Shown here: positions 34,465 through 42,313 of the stretch, piece after piece
How positions within the stretch are numbered: the first letter of the stretch is position 1
Layout: each line of letters starts with the position of its first letter
From: Marinobacterium lutimaris
GTDB taxonomy: Bacteria > Pseudomonadota > Gammaproteobacteria > Pseudomonadales > Balneatricaceae
Assembly (NCBI RefSeq): GCF_900108065.1
Contig: NZ_FNVQ01000001.1
Coordinates: 124,001-188,000 of the forward strand
DNA length: 64,000 bases
Direction of reading: 5' to 3'
Position numbers and translations under genes: made by a program
The notes under the pieces: generated by a model
What the model was told of the DNA's origin: nothing
Databases searched by the model: none
The model's input: the letters and a program-made list of their open reading frames with translations, nothing else

Positions 34465-35705
34465 TGAGCGATGAGATCATCCGTCGCGATCCGCGAGCCG
34501 AGTGGATCGCACGCAACCGACTGCACCCGCTGCATGATGCCATGCAGCAGGCCGGCGCGGCGGAAACGCGCGGCCCTTCAGGTCTGATTCGCCGTAACCC
34601 GCATGCGGTAGGCTTTATCGGCCCGAACGGTATCAAGCGTATCGACCGCATGAACGGTAACGGCCCGGCCGTGGGGGGACGCCGCAGTGCCGGCGCCGCC
34701 AAAGAGGTCGAGCTGCCGCTGCACAAGGTTGAAAACCCGGATTACTACGTGGTTGTGGTGCCGGATATGGTCGGCGGCCGCCTCAGCGGCCACGACCGTG
34801 ACGTGATCGGCCAGGCGCACAAGCTGATTCGTGAAGGCGAGGGTGCGGGCGCAGTGCTGGCCGTGGTCTTCGGCGAGCATCGCGAAGAAGCGTTCGACAA
34901 GGCCGGTGTAGACCGTCTGCTCAACATTACCGGCGAAGCCTATGAAGGCTACACCCCGGAGCTGCGTGTCGCGGCCCTGGAGCAGGTCGAGAAAGAGTAC
35001 GCGCCGAAATACTGGCTGCTGCCTGACAGCGTTGCCGCCGGCTTCGAGATAGGCTGCCGACTGGCTGCCCGTATCGGCGAGCGCCCGGCGACCCAAGCCT
35101 GGCAGGTCAGTAGCGACGAGGCGATCTGCCGTGGCGCTGGTGGTACCACCGACATCACCCGCAAGACACCGCGTCTGATGCTGCTCGCAGAAGAGTGTGC
35201 CGAGCCGATCGACGAAACCCGTCATGAAGTGCTGCCGCTTGAGCTGGAAACCAGTGTCAGCGTTCAGGCCGTTATTCAGGATTGCGGTCAGGTTGCGGTT
35301 GACCCGAATGCGATCCCGCTGGGTGAAGCTGAGTTCATTCTGTCCGCCGGTAACGGTGTCACCGACTGGAACCAGTTCCACCAGGCCGCCGAAGCCCTGG
35401 GCGCCACCGAAGGCGCGAGCCGTGTGGCGGTGGACGATGGCAACATGCCGCGCTTCCGTCAGGTCGGCGCCACCGGTACCTGGGTTACCGCCCGGGTTTA
35501 CGTGGCGGTGGGTATCTCCGGTGCGGTTCAGCACCTGCAGGGTATCGGCCAGTGCGACAAGGTTATCGCGATCAATACCGATGTGGGCTGTGACATGGTT
35601 AAACGTGCCGCGCTCAGCTGTATTGCAGACAGTGGTGAAGTGATGGCCGAGCTGATCCGCCTGGCCAACGCTTACCGTCAGGAGGTGGTTGAAAATGCAG
35701 CCTGA
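34464..35705 (+). CDS. etfA: Electron transfer flavoprotein alpha subunit of the dimethylglycine operon
   Basis: The 413-residue protein has an ETF alpha/beta N-terminal fold and a C-terminal FAD region, but its sequence is far from housekeeping EtfA. The usual GxGRG is seen only as AGNGVTDWNQFHQAAEALGA; the ending SGAVQHLQGIGQCDKVIAIN, followed by CDMVKRAAL, matches the FAD-binding C-terminus. It carries about 100 extra N-terminal residues, including FIGPNGIKRIDRM. PA5400 has the same form. It is co-translated with dgcB and etfB. Confidence 0.88.
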   Translation: MSDEIIRRDPRAEWIARNRLHPLHDAMQQAGAAETRGPSGLIRRNPHAVGFIGPNGIKRIDRMNGNGPAVGGRRSAGAAKEVELPLHKVENPDYYVVVVPDMVGGRLSGHDRDVIGQAHKLIREGEGAGAVLAVVFGEHREEAFDKAGVDRLLNITGEAYEGYTPELRVAALEQVEKEYAPKYWLLPDSVAAGFEIGCRLAARIGERPATQAWQVSSDEAICRGAGGTTDITRKTPRLMLLAEECAEPIDETRHEVLPLELETSVSVQAVIQDCGQVAVDPNAIPLGEAEFILSAGNGVTDWNQFHQAAEALGATEGASRVAVDDGNMPRFRQVGATGTWVTARVYVAVGISGAVQHLQGIGQCDKVIAINTDVGCDMVKRAALSCIADSGEVMAELIRLANAYRQEVVENAA

Positions 35706-36489
35706 TAAACAGAACGCTAACCTGCGCATCGCAGCGCTGGTCTCCGTCGGTAAGCACCCCGGTTCCGGTCGTGCCCGCCGCGCCGAGCAAGATGCCCGTG
35801 CCGTCGAAATGGGCCTCGCTATGGCGCCTCAGGGGCTGGAAGTACTGCACGCCGGTGATCCGCACGCTGAAGCCCTGCGCGCCTATGCGGGTATGGGGCT
35901 GAAGAAGCTGCGCATTCTGCAGCAGGGTGAAAATGCCGATGCGGTGCCTGCGCTGAGTCAGTACCTGAGTGAAACCAAGCCCGATATCGTGCTGACCGGT
36001 GTACGCGCCGAAAGCGGCGAATCATCCGGCATGATGGCTTACCTGTTGGGCGAAAAGCTCGGCATGCCGGTGGTGACACGTATCGCCGAGATCGTCAGCA
36101 TCGATAACGGCCAGGCGAACCTGTTGCAGGCGCTGCCGCGTGGTCAGCGTCGCGCCCTGCGCGTACCGTTGCCGTTCGTAGCCAGCGTCGATATGGCCGC
36201 TGCTACGCCGCGTCAGAGTGCCTTTGGCCCTGCCAGCCGTGCTGAGATGGAGGCTAAGGCTGCCGACGTTGAGGTGCTGGACGAGGTTCAGGCCAGCTGG
36301 AGCGAAGCGCCGGCGCGTAAGCGACCCAAGCGCCTGAAGGTGGTCAAGGCGAAAACCGCCGCCGACCGCTTTAAGGCGGCTACGGCCAAATCCTCTGGTG
36401 ATGGCGGTAAGGTGCTGCGTGACAAGCCGGCCAGTGAAATGGCTCAGGCGGTCTTCGATCTGTTGCTGGAAGAGGGCGTTATCCGCTGA
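35695..36489 (+). CDS. etfB: Electron transfer flavoprotein beta subunit of the dimethylglycine operon
   Basis: The start is ATG 35695 with GGAGG at 35681-35685; a TTG at 35689 is the alternative. The 264-residue protein begins IAALVSVGKHPGSGRARRAE and has the ETF beta core PDIVLTGVRAESGESSGMMA and LGMPVVTRIAEI. The C-terminus is basic (RKRPKRLKVVKAKTA), which may help contact the partner. It overlaps the etfA stop by 11 bases and is the last gene before a terminator. It probably links DgcA to the electron transport chain. Confidence 0.87.
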   Translation: MQPDKQNANLRIAALVSVGKHPGSGRARRAEQDARAVEMGLAMAPQGLEVLHAGDPHAEALRAYAGMGLKKLRILQQGENADAVPALSQYLSETKPDIVLTGVRAESGESSGMMAYLLGEKLGMPVVTRIAEIVSIDNGQANLLQALPRGQRRALRVPLPFVASVDMAAATPRQSAFGPASRAEMEAKAADVEVLDEVQASWSEAPARKRPKRLKVVKAKTAADRFKAATAKSSGDGGKVLRDKPASEMAQAVFDLLLEEGVIR

Positions 36490-36518
36490 TTCCAGCTGTA
36501 TGGATGCTGTTAACTATA

Positions 36519-36546
36519 AAAACCGGCGCTTGCGTCGGTTTTTTTG
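36519..36546 (+). terminator. Rho-independent terminator of the dgc-etf operon
   Basis: AACCGGC and GTCGGTT pair with one wobble, around a GCTTGC loop, and run straight into a T-rich tract. It lies about 30 bases past the etfB stop. Confidence 0.8.
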
Positions 36547-36689
36547 TGTCTATGGTTACTAACGGTTTTATTTGCCTAAATCCGCTGAACGTGCGGCGAT
36601 TGAACCGCGTAGTTCAGTGAAAATGCTATTTTCCTGCAGTGTCGCTCAGGGGAATGTGTAAGGCGATCATAAACACTTGTTCATTCCGT

Positions 36690-36885
36690 AACCGGGGCAG
36701 AATCTACCCATATTCCGAGCCAAGACAGACAGCCTCACCTCTGTATGCCTCTGCGGAGTATATCCCCTGTTGAAGGCTGGTATAGGTTACCCACTGATTA
36801 CCAGTTGCACGGCAAGTTTCCGGTGCACCCCGGAGCAATTCACGGTTCTAATCTTTAGCCCCTCCACCCGGAGGGGCTTTTTTTC
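36690..36885 (+). ncRNA. Candidate structured small RNA upstream of the BCCT gene
   Basis: A strong terminator at 36857-36884 (AGCCCCTCC/GGAGGGGCT, then T7) has no gene in front of it. Upstream are helices CAGCCT/AGGCTG (36731 and 36774 regions) and CTGGTA/TACCAG, giving a folded transcript of roughly 170-200 bases. The start is not fixed. I do not recognise an RNA family: it is not 6S, tmRNA, SRP or a known riboswitch by sequence. It could also be a leader attenuated before the BCCT gene. Confidence 0.35.
36857..36884 (+). terminator. Orphan rho-independent terminator
   Basis: AGCCCCTCC and GGAGGGGCT make a perfect nine-base stem with an ACCC loop and a run of seven T. It is 311 bases after the previous terminator and 360 before the next gene, so it ends a transcript that has no annotated gene. 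Confidence 0.85.
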
Positions 36886-36993
36886 GTCTTTACATCGTTA
36901 TTACGGGATAAAACTCGATTGATCGGACAGTTTCCAGGTTCGAATAGAAAAATTCACCAATATTAGAAGTGTCGCAAATGGATAAGTGCTTTG

Positions 36994-37002
36994 CGCCATG
37001 TC
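36994..37002 (+). promoter_or_regulatory. CGCCATGTC motif upstream of the BCCT gene
   Basis: CGCCATGTC is followed by GCAA, and TGTCGCAA also occurs 29 bases upstream at 36970-36977. GTTTCCAG, as in the dgc promoter, lies at 36930-36937. Confidence 0.35.
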
Positions 37003-37102
37003 GCAATTTTCAGGTTTTTCCCCCTGTTCCTGTCGCTAACGGAACAACAGCGGAAACCCTTATTCGTAGTATGGAGAACGACTTGTAGCCTTGGCCGGGA
37101 CG

Positions 37103-37118
37103 ATCCGAATTTTCGGAT
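37103..37118. promoter_or_regulatory. Perfect palindrome in the BCCT leader
   Basis: ATCCGAA and TTCGGAT flank TT. It lies about 130 bases before the ATG and may be an operator or an RNA hairpin. Confidence 0.4.
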
Positions 37119-37247
37119 TGGGAGTTCCTCTCGCTCTTATGCAGTTCATCCCCGTTCTGCACCGGTCTGGCAAGCAAACAATAAGAAAAACAGGGCCGCA
37201 AATAAGGCAATCAGCCGTGCGGTATAGAGCGTTCGAAGGAGAGCTTA

Positions 37248-38852
37248 ATGAAAGGTGTGAATAAAGGTCAGGCTGTCGCTGAGGCGGCGGTCATCACCGC
37301 AGAATATGATACGGACTACCAGGTAGGTCAGGACAACGTCAAACTTCTCGGGCTGGATGTACACAACCCCGTGTTCGGTATCAGTGCCGGACTCATTCTG
37401 CTGTTTATTATAGGAACACTGCTGTTCCCGGCCGGTGCCAAAGAGGCTCTCTCTGGTGCGAAAGGCTGGTCCATCGAAAACTTCGACTGGCTGTTCATGG
37501 TCGGAGGAAACCTGTTCGTCGTATTCTGTCTGGCGCTGATTGTGCTGCCGGTCGGTAAAATCCGCCTTGGCGGTGTAAACGCTAAAACTGAGTTCTCTAC
37601 CATCTCCTGGTTCTCCATGCTGTTCGCCGCCGGCATGGGTATCGGTCTGATGTTCTGGAGTGTTGCTGAGCCGGTGGCTTACTACACCGACTGGTACGGC
37701 ACTCCGCTCAATGCTCCTGCAGGCACTCCGGAAGGGGCTGCCATGGCACTGGGCGCGACCATGTTCCACTGGGGGCTGCATCCCTGGGCTATCTACGCGG
37801 TTGTAGGTCTGTCTCTGGCGTTCTTTGCCTATAACAAGGGCCTGCCGCTGACCGTACGCTCCGCTTTCTACCCGCTGCTGGGTCGCGGTACCTGGGGGCC
37901 GATCGGTCACCTGATCGATATCCTGGCGGTGCTGGCAACCATCTTCGGTCTGGCTACCTCCTTGGGCTTCGGTGCACAGCAGGCGGCCGGTGGTCTGAAC
38001 TACCTCTTCGGTATCGCCAACGATCTCTCCACCCAGGTGGCGGTGATCATCGTCGTAACCGGTATCGCGCTGTTCTCCGTAGCACGTGGCATGGACGGTG
38101 GCGTCAAGCTGCTCTCCAACATCAACATGATCATCGCGGCTGGTCTGATCGGCCTGATTATCGTGATCGGCCCGACCCTGAAAATCTTCGGCAACATGGG
38201 CACCATCTTAGTCAGCTATGCTGAAAACATCATCCCGCTCTCCAACTGGGTCGGTCGTGAAGATGGCACCTGGTACCACGGCTGGACCGTGTTCTACTGG
38301 GCATGGTGGGTCTCCTGGTCACCGTTCGTTGGCATGTTCATCGCGCGTGTTTCCCGTGGCCGTACCGTCCGTGAGTTCGTGATTGCCGTACTGCTGGTAC
38401 CGACCGCTGTGACTCTGATCTGGATGGCTGTGATGGGCGGAACCGCCATAGAGCAGGCCACCAATGGCGTCGGTCAGCTGGCCAACGGTATCAGCGATGT
38501 GTCCCTGGCGATGTTCCACATGTTTGAAAACCTGCCGCTGACTTCGCTGCTCTCTGCTGTCGGTATCGTGCTGGTGCTGGTGTTCTTCATCACCTCATCC
38601 GATTCCGGCTCTCTGGTCATCGACAGCATCACCGCCGGCGGAAAAACCGACGCGCCGATGCCGCAGCGTATGTTCTGGGCCTCTCTGGTAGGTATCATTG
38701 CCGGCACCCTGTTGGTGGGCGGTGGTTCCGAGGCGCTGGGTGCGCTTCAGTCCGGCGCTGTTGCTACAGGCTTGCCGTTTACCATGGTTCTTATTCTGAT
38801 GTGCCTGAGCTTGTACATGGGGCTCAAATCCGAGGTGCATCTGCACAAGTAA
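37248..38852 (+). CDS. BCCT-family betaine/carnitine/choline transporter
   Basis: The 534-residue carrier has 12 predicted spans. The glycine stretch GMGIGLMFWSVAEP is the BetP-type motif, whose Met is typical of betaine carriers, and the TM8 tryptophan region WAWWVSWSPFVGMFIARVSR has the Trp residues that line the betaine site. The C-terminal tail after the last span is very short (about ten residues), unlike the long osmosensing tail of BetP or BetT, so it probably works in nutrient uptake, not osmotic sensing. Placement next to the dgc operon supports betaine as substrate. Confidence 0.9.
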   Translation: MKGVNKGQAVAEAAVITAEYDTDYQVGQDNVKLLGLDVHNPVFGISAGLILLFIIGTLLFPAGAKEALSGAKGWSIENFDWLFMVGGNLFVVFCLALIVLPVGKIRLGGVNAKTEFSTISWFSMLFAAGMGIGLMFWSVAEPVAYYTDWYGTPLNAPAGTPEGAAMALGATMFHWGLHPWAIYAVVGLSLAFFAYNKGLPLTVRSAFYPLLGRGTWGPIGHLIDILAVLATIFGLATSLGFGAQQAAGGLNYLFGIANDLSTQVAVIIVVTGIALFSVARGMDGGVKLLSNINMIIAAGLIGLIIVIGPTLKIFGNMGTILVSYAENIIPLSNWVGREDGTWYHGWTVFYWAWWVSWSPFVGMFIARVSRGRTVREFVIAVLLVPTAVTLIWMAVMGGTAIEQATNGVGQLANGISDVSLAMFHMFENLPLTSLLSAVGIVLVLVFFITSSDSGSLVIDSITAGGKTDAPMPQRMFWASLVGIIAGTLLVGGGSEALGALQSGAVATGLPFTMVLILMCLSLYMGLKSEVHLHK

Positions 38853-38868
38853 TTTAGGAGTTTTCCCG

Positions 38869-39114
38869 ATGATGTTCGCCGACCTGATTGACCTTGAGGA
38901 TTTTGCAAGCCGACTGCGTGAGCTTGGAGTCCCTGTGCCGGCTGGAGCCAGCGAGGCCGAGGTGGAAGGCGAACTTGAAACGTGGATCAGGGATGGCTCA
39001 GACGAGCAGCGATCCGCCCTCGGAGGGATGCTATCCGCGCTGGAGAAAGAGTTCGACGGACTGATGTTGCCCAGCGTTGAAGGGATAGTGAAAAACGCGC
39101 AGTCGAAAATGTAG
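38869..39114 (+). CDS. Small acidic protein of unknown function
   Basis: The 81-residue protein is acidic and probably helical (LIDLEDFASRLRELGVPV, then GMLSALEKEFDGLM). I recognise no family. It starts 16 bases after the BCCT stop and is followed after 62 bases by the TRAP binding protein gene, so it is probably in the transporter operon. GGAG in front of the ATG supports translation. It may be a regulator of the carrier, but nothing in the sequence shows this. Confidence 0.55.
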   Translation: MMFADLIDLEDFASRLRELGVPVPAGASEAEVEGELETWIRDGSDEQRSALGGMLSALEKEFDGLMLPSVEGIVKNAQSKM

Positions 39115-39176
39115 TGAAGGCGCGGGCGGCGATGCCCGCGCCAACCACCAACGATTGAAGTGAGGGGACAAGATCT

Positions 39177-40184
39177 ATGAATTCCAAAGGCTTTAGCCTG
39201 AAAGCCCTGGTAGCTGCTGTTGCCACAGCGGCCGCTCTGGCCAGCACCGGTGCCAACGCACTGAGCCTGAAACTGGCTACCGACTCTGGTACCAAGGGCT
39301 CCCCGGCCGGTAACGCGCTGGAGAAATGGGGCAAGCTGATCGAAGAGAAGTCCGGTGGTGAAATCGAAACCAAGGTCTTCTTCCAGAACGAACTGGGTGG
39401 CCAGCAGGAAGTGTTCGACCTGCATGTCGCCGGTGATGTGGATGTGATGCTGAACTGGCCGATGACGTCTTACGACAAGCGTATCGGCGTTATCTACACC
39501 CCTTACATGACCCTGTCCTGGGACGAAGCGCTGAAGGCCTACAGCCCGGGCGGTTGGGTTAACAACATGCTGGGCGGTATCTGGAGCGATATCGGCCTGA
39601 AATTCTTCGGCCCCTGGCCGGAAGGCTTTAACGGTGTCGGTTCGCGCGGCAAGTACGCCCTCAACATCGCCGATGCTGAAGGCCTGAAAGTCCGCACCAT
39701 GACCGTGTTCCCGGCTCCGCAGACCATGCAGGCACTGGGGTACCAGACCGCTGCCATCGACTGGGGCGAAGTTTACACCGCGCTGCAGACCGGTGTTGTC
39801 GACGGCGAAGCCGGCAACGTCATCTACTGGGATTACGAATACTTCCGTGACTCCCTGGATTACTACGTACAGACCAAGCACTTTTTCATGACCGGCGTTC
39901 TGTCCATGAACCTGGATACCTGGGACAGCATGAGCGAAGAAGAGCAGAAAGTCGTGTCTGAAGCGGCTGAAGAGATCATGAACGATCAGTTCAAGGCTGC
40001 TAAAGAGCAGGACGAGTATTACATCGCCAAGGCTCAGGAAGAGGGCATGGAGTACTTCGAGCCGAACGACGAGCAGATCCGCGAGTTCGCCAAGGCCGCC
40101 CGTGAAAAGGTATGGCCGCAAATGGAAGAAGAGATCGGCTCCGAGATCATGGAAACGATCCGCGCGAACGCTTCTCCGCTGTAA
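39177..40184 (+). CDS. TRAP transporter substrate-binding protein (DctP family)
   Basis: The 335-residue protein has a signal peptide (LKALVAAVATAAALASTGAN, cut before ALSLKLAT). The DctP core includes GLKVRTMTVFPAPQTMQALG, where the Arg is the usual carboxylate clamp, and GVVDGEAGNVIYWDYEYF. Carboxylate substrates are expected; the position among betaine genes suggests a betaine- or choline-related acid, but that is inferred. It precedes the two membrane subunit genes, with a hairpin between. Confidence 0.9.
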   Translation: MNSKGFSLKALVAAVATAAALASTGANALSLKLATDSGTKGSPAGNALEKWGKLIEEKSGGEIETKVFFQNELGGQQEVFDLHVAGDVDVMLNWPMTSYDKRIGVIYTPYMTLSWDEALKAYSPGGWVNNMLGGIWSDIGLKFFGPWPEGFNGVGSRGKYALNIADAEGLKVRTMTVFPAPQTMQALGYQTAAIDWGEVYTALQTGVVDGEAGNVIYWDYEYFRDSLDYYVQTKHFFMTGVLSMNLDTWDSMSEEEQKVVSEAAEEIMNDQFKAAKEQDEYYIAKAQEEGMEYFEPNDEQIREFAKAAREKVWPQMEEEIGSEIMETIRANASPL

Positions 40185-40265
40185 GCGGGGATACCTGTTA
40201 TAGCGAGTAATATTAGTAGCGTCTAATTATAAGTTACTGTTTTTACTTGCTGTTTTAACTCACCG

Positions 40266-40280
40266 GCCCGCTTTGCGGGC
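40266..40280 (+). other. Intercistronic hairpin in the TRAP operon
   Basis: GCCCGC and GCGGGC pair around TTT, between the binding-protein gene and the membrane subunit genes, with no T-run. It probably helps keep the binding protein in excess. Confidence 0.5.
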
Positions 40281-40306
40281 TGGTTCGTTCATAGGCTGGA
40301 GAAAAA

Positions 40307-40816
40307 ATGATCGGCAGACTTTTTTCCGGACTTGATAACCGCGTGGGCTGGCTGCTGGAAGCGGCAGCGTTTCTGGCCAGTATGCTCGTGGTGGGTCTGA
40401 TGTTGTTTCTGGTGCTGGCGCGCTATGTATTTGGCTGGTCAGTCGTCGGGTTACTCGAGCTGATCATGCTGTTCGGGATGTGGTTGTACATGCTCGGAGG
40501 TTTGATTGCGAGCAGACGCAATGAGCATCTCGTCGTCGACTTTGTTGAGCTTCAGATCACCGATCAACGCTTCAAGCTGATGCACAAGGCGCTGATCTCC
40601 TTGATCACCTTCGTTATCTGTCTGTTCTTCGTGGTACTGGCGTACCGCATGCTGGCCTGGGGGATGCGGCGTCCGCAGTCCACACCGGGTATGGGCATTC
40701 CGCTCTGGTTGCCCCAGGCATCGATCATGCTCGCGGCGGTAGGCTGCAGCTGTTACGCCCTGCGCGATTTCATCTGTGCGCTGAGCGGTATCAAACGACT
40801 AAAAGGGGAACACTGA
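40307..40816 (+). CDS. TRAP transporter small membrane subunit (DctQ family)
   Basis: The 169-residue protein has four spans and the conserved FGMWLYMLGGLIASRRNEHL stretch of DctQ proteins. GGAG precedes the ATG. The stop is one base before the dctM-type start, so the two are coupled. Confidence 0.88.
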   Translation: MIGRLFSGLDNRVGWLLEAAAFLASMLVVGLMLFLVLARYVFGWSVVGLLELIMLFGMWLYMLGGLIASRRNEHLVVDFVELQITDQRFKLMHKALISLITFVICLFFVVLAYRMLAWGMRRPQSTPGMGIPLWLPQASIMLAAVGCSCYALRDFICALSGIKRLKGEH

Positions 40817-40817
40817 G

Positions 40818-42116
40818 ATGGAAGGGTTGATTGCGATTGGCATCCTTCTGGTGCTGATGGTCGCCGGCGTTCCGGTGGCCTGGTCGTTTGCCGGGGTACT
40901 GGCTTATCTGGTTTACGCTTTCGATGCCAACCTGAACACCCTGATGCTGCAGGGCTACCGTTCGGTTGACTCGGTTATTCTTATCGCGCTGCCGTTGTTC
41001 GTGCTGACCGGTTACCTGATGCAGAGCGGCGGTATCGCCAAGCGACTGGTCGATTTTATCGAGGTGATGATCGGCAAGCGTCGTGGCGGTATGGGCGCTT
41101 CCATGGTTATGGCTTCAGGTATCTTTGGCGCCATTGCCGGGACCGCGACAGCAGCGGTCGCCTCTATCGGCACCATCATGATCGGCCCGCTGGAACAGCG
41201 TGGTTACCCGCGTTCCTATTCGGCAGCGCTGCTGGGTATCTCCTCATTGCTGGGTATCCTCATTCCGCCGTCGATCACCATGATCCTGTTCGCGGTGGTG
41301 ACCCGTCAGTCGGTGGCGGCCTGCTTTGCGGCCTCCGTGGGCCCCGCGATTCTGCTGATCATCGGGCTGATTATCGCCAACCGTTTCAGTGTCGGCCGCT
41401 TCTTCCATGAGGTCAGCAGCGCTGCGAATGACGGTATGGAGCAGTTGCCCGGTAAAGGACGCGCGACTATCCGTGCCTTTCCGGCGCTGTCGCTGCCGAT
41501 CATTATCCTCGGCGGTATCTATGGCGGTGTCTTCACGCCGACCGAAGCTGCGGCCGTGGCTGCCTTTGCAGCGATGATGATCGGTTTCTTCATCTACAAG
41601 GATCTTAACCTTAAGATCTTCGCCCGCAGTGTAGTGTCGGCAGCGGAAACCACCGGTACGGTGATTCTGATCCTGCTGTTCAGCTTCATGATCGGTCGCA
41701 TCCTTGCGTTTGAACGCATCCCCCAGGATCTCACCGAGCTGGTGCGTACGATGATCGAGAATCCGCTGCTGATCCTTATCGCCGTGAACATCTTTCTGAT
41801 CGTTGCCGGCATGATTATGGATGACGTCTCGGTCACCGTGGTGGTGGCGCCGCTGTTCCTGCCGCTGATGGTCGAAAGCGGTGTGCACCCGGTGCATTTC
41901 GCCTCCATCGTGGCCTGCTCGGTGGTGATCGGAGCCAACAGCCCGCCGGTGGCGCCGATACTCTATATGGCCTGCCGTATCGGTAAGGTGTCGATCCACA
42001 AAACCGTGATGCCGGCGCTGGGTTTGATGGCCTTTGTCGGTCTGCCGGTGATGATGATCACAACCTTTGTGCCGGAACTGTCCCTGTTCCTGCCGCGACT
42101 GCTTGGGTTTGTCTGA
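40818..42116 (+). CDS. TRAP transporter large membrane subunit (DctM family)
   Basis: The 432-residue protein has about 12 spans and the DctM motifs SGIFGAIAGTATAAVASIGT, GILIPPSITMI and GVFTPTEAAAVAAFAA. It catalyses sodium-coupled uptake together with the small subunit and the binding protein. It is the last gene of the cluster before a terminator. Confidence 0.92.
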   Translation: MEGLIAIGILLVLMVAGVPVAWSFAGVLAYLVYAFDANLNTLMLQGYRSVDSVILIALPLFVLTGYLMQSGGIAKRLVDFIEVMIGKRRGGMGASMVMASGIFGAIAGTATAAVASIGTIMIGPLEQRGYPRSYSAALLGISSLLGILIPPSITMILFAVVTRQSVAACFAASVGPAILLIIGLIIANRFSVGRFFHEVSSAANDGMEQLPGKGRATIRAFPALSLPIIILGGIYGGVFTPTEAAAVAAFAAMMIGFFIYKDLNLKIFARSVVSAAETTGTVILILLFSFMIGRILAFERIPQDLTELVRTMIENPLLILIAVNIFLIVAGMIMDDVSVTVVVAPLFLPLMVESGVHPVHFASIVACSVVIGANSPPVAPILYMACRIGKVSIHKTVMPALGLMAFVGLPVMMITTFVPELSLFLPRLLGFV

Positions 42117-42140
42117 GCCGGGCTGTTAAACGATCAGTGC

Positions 42141-42167
42141 AAAAACGCCGCCTCTGCGGCGTTTTTT
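42141..42167 (+). terminator. Terminator of the TRAP operon
   Basis: AAACGCCGC and GCGGCGTTT pair around CTCT and run into T6, 25 bases past the stop. Confidence 0.85.
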
Positions 42168-42313
42168 GTTTTTGCTGTCGTGAATCGACTCAATTGATAC
42201 TTAAAACATCCATTTTTGGCCAGTTTGCCTGGTTTGCGGGCAGGTCTTGCTTGAAAACTACGGAATAGATATGGCTCTATAGTGAGACATACGGACGAGA
42301 AAAGACCGACATA

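Larger units (their letters stand above)
36490..37247. other. 758-base intergenic region between etfB and the BCCT gene
   Basis: This region contains the etfB terminator, a structured terminator-ended segment (candidate RNA), a GTTTCCAG and a CGCCATGTC motif shared with the dgc promoter region, and an ATCCGAA/TTCGGAT palindrome in the leader. No protein gene is convincing. Confidence 0.6.

Noticed and set aside
34578-35729. 383-residue open frame opposite etfA
   Set aside because: It is a shadow of the etfA coding strand with no independent start signal.
36654-36773. Short open frame of 39 codons within the candidate RNA
   Set aside because: The purine-rich stretch is only one base from the ATG, and the peptide shows no conserved pattern.
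36690-36885. Known riboswitch or housekeeping RNA in the gap before the BCCT gene
   Set aside because: I compared it from memory with cobalamin, glycine and other riboswitches and with 6S, tmRNA, SRP and RsmY/Z RNAs and saw no conserved core, so it is listed only as a candidate of unknown type.
38595-40121. 508-residue open frame opposite the BCCT end, the small protein gene and the TRAP binding protein gene
   Set aside because: It crosses three genes on the other strand, which a real gene would not be expected to do.
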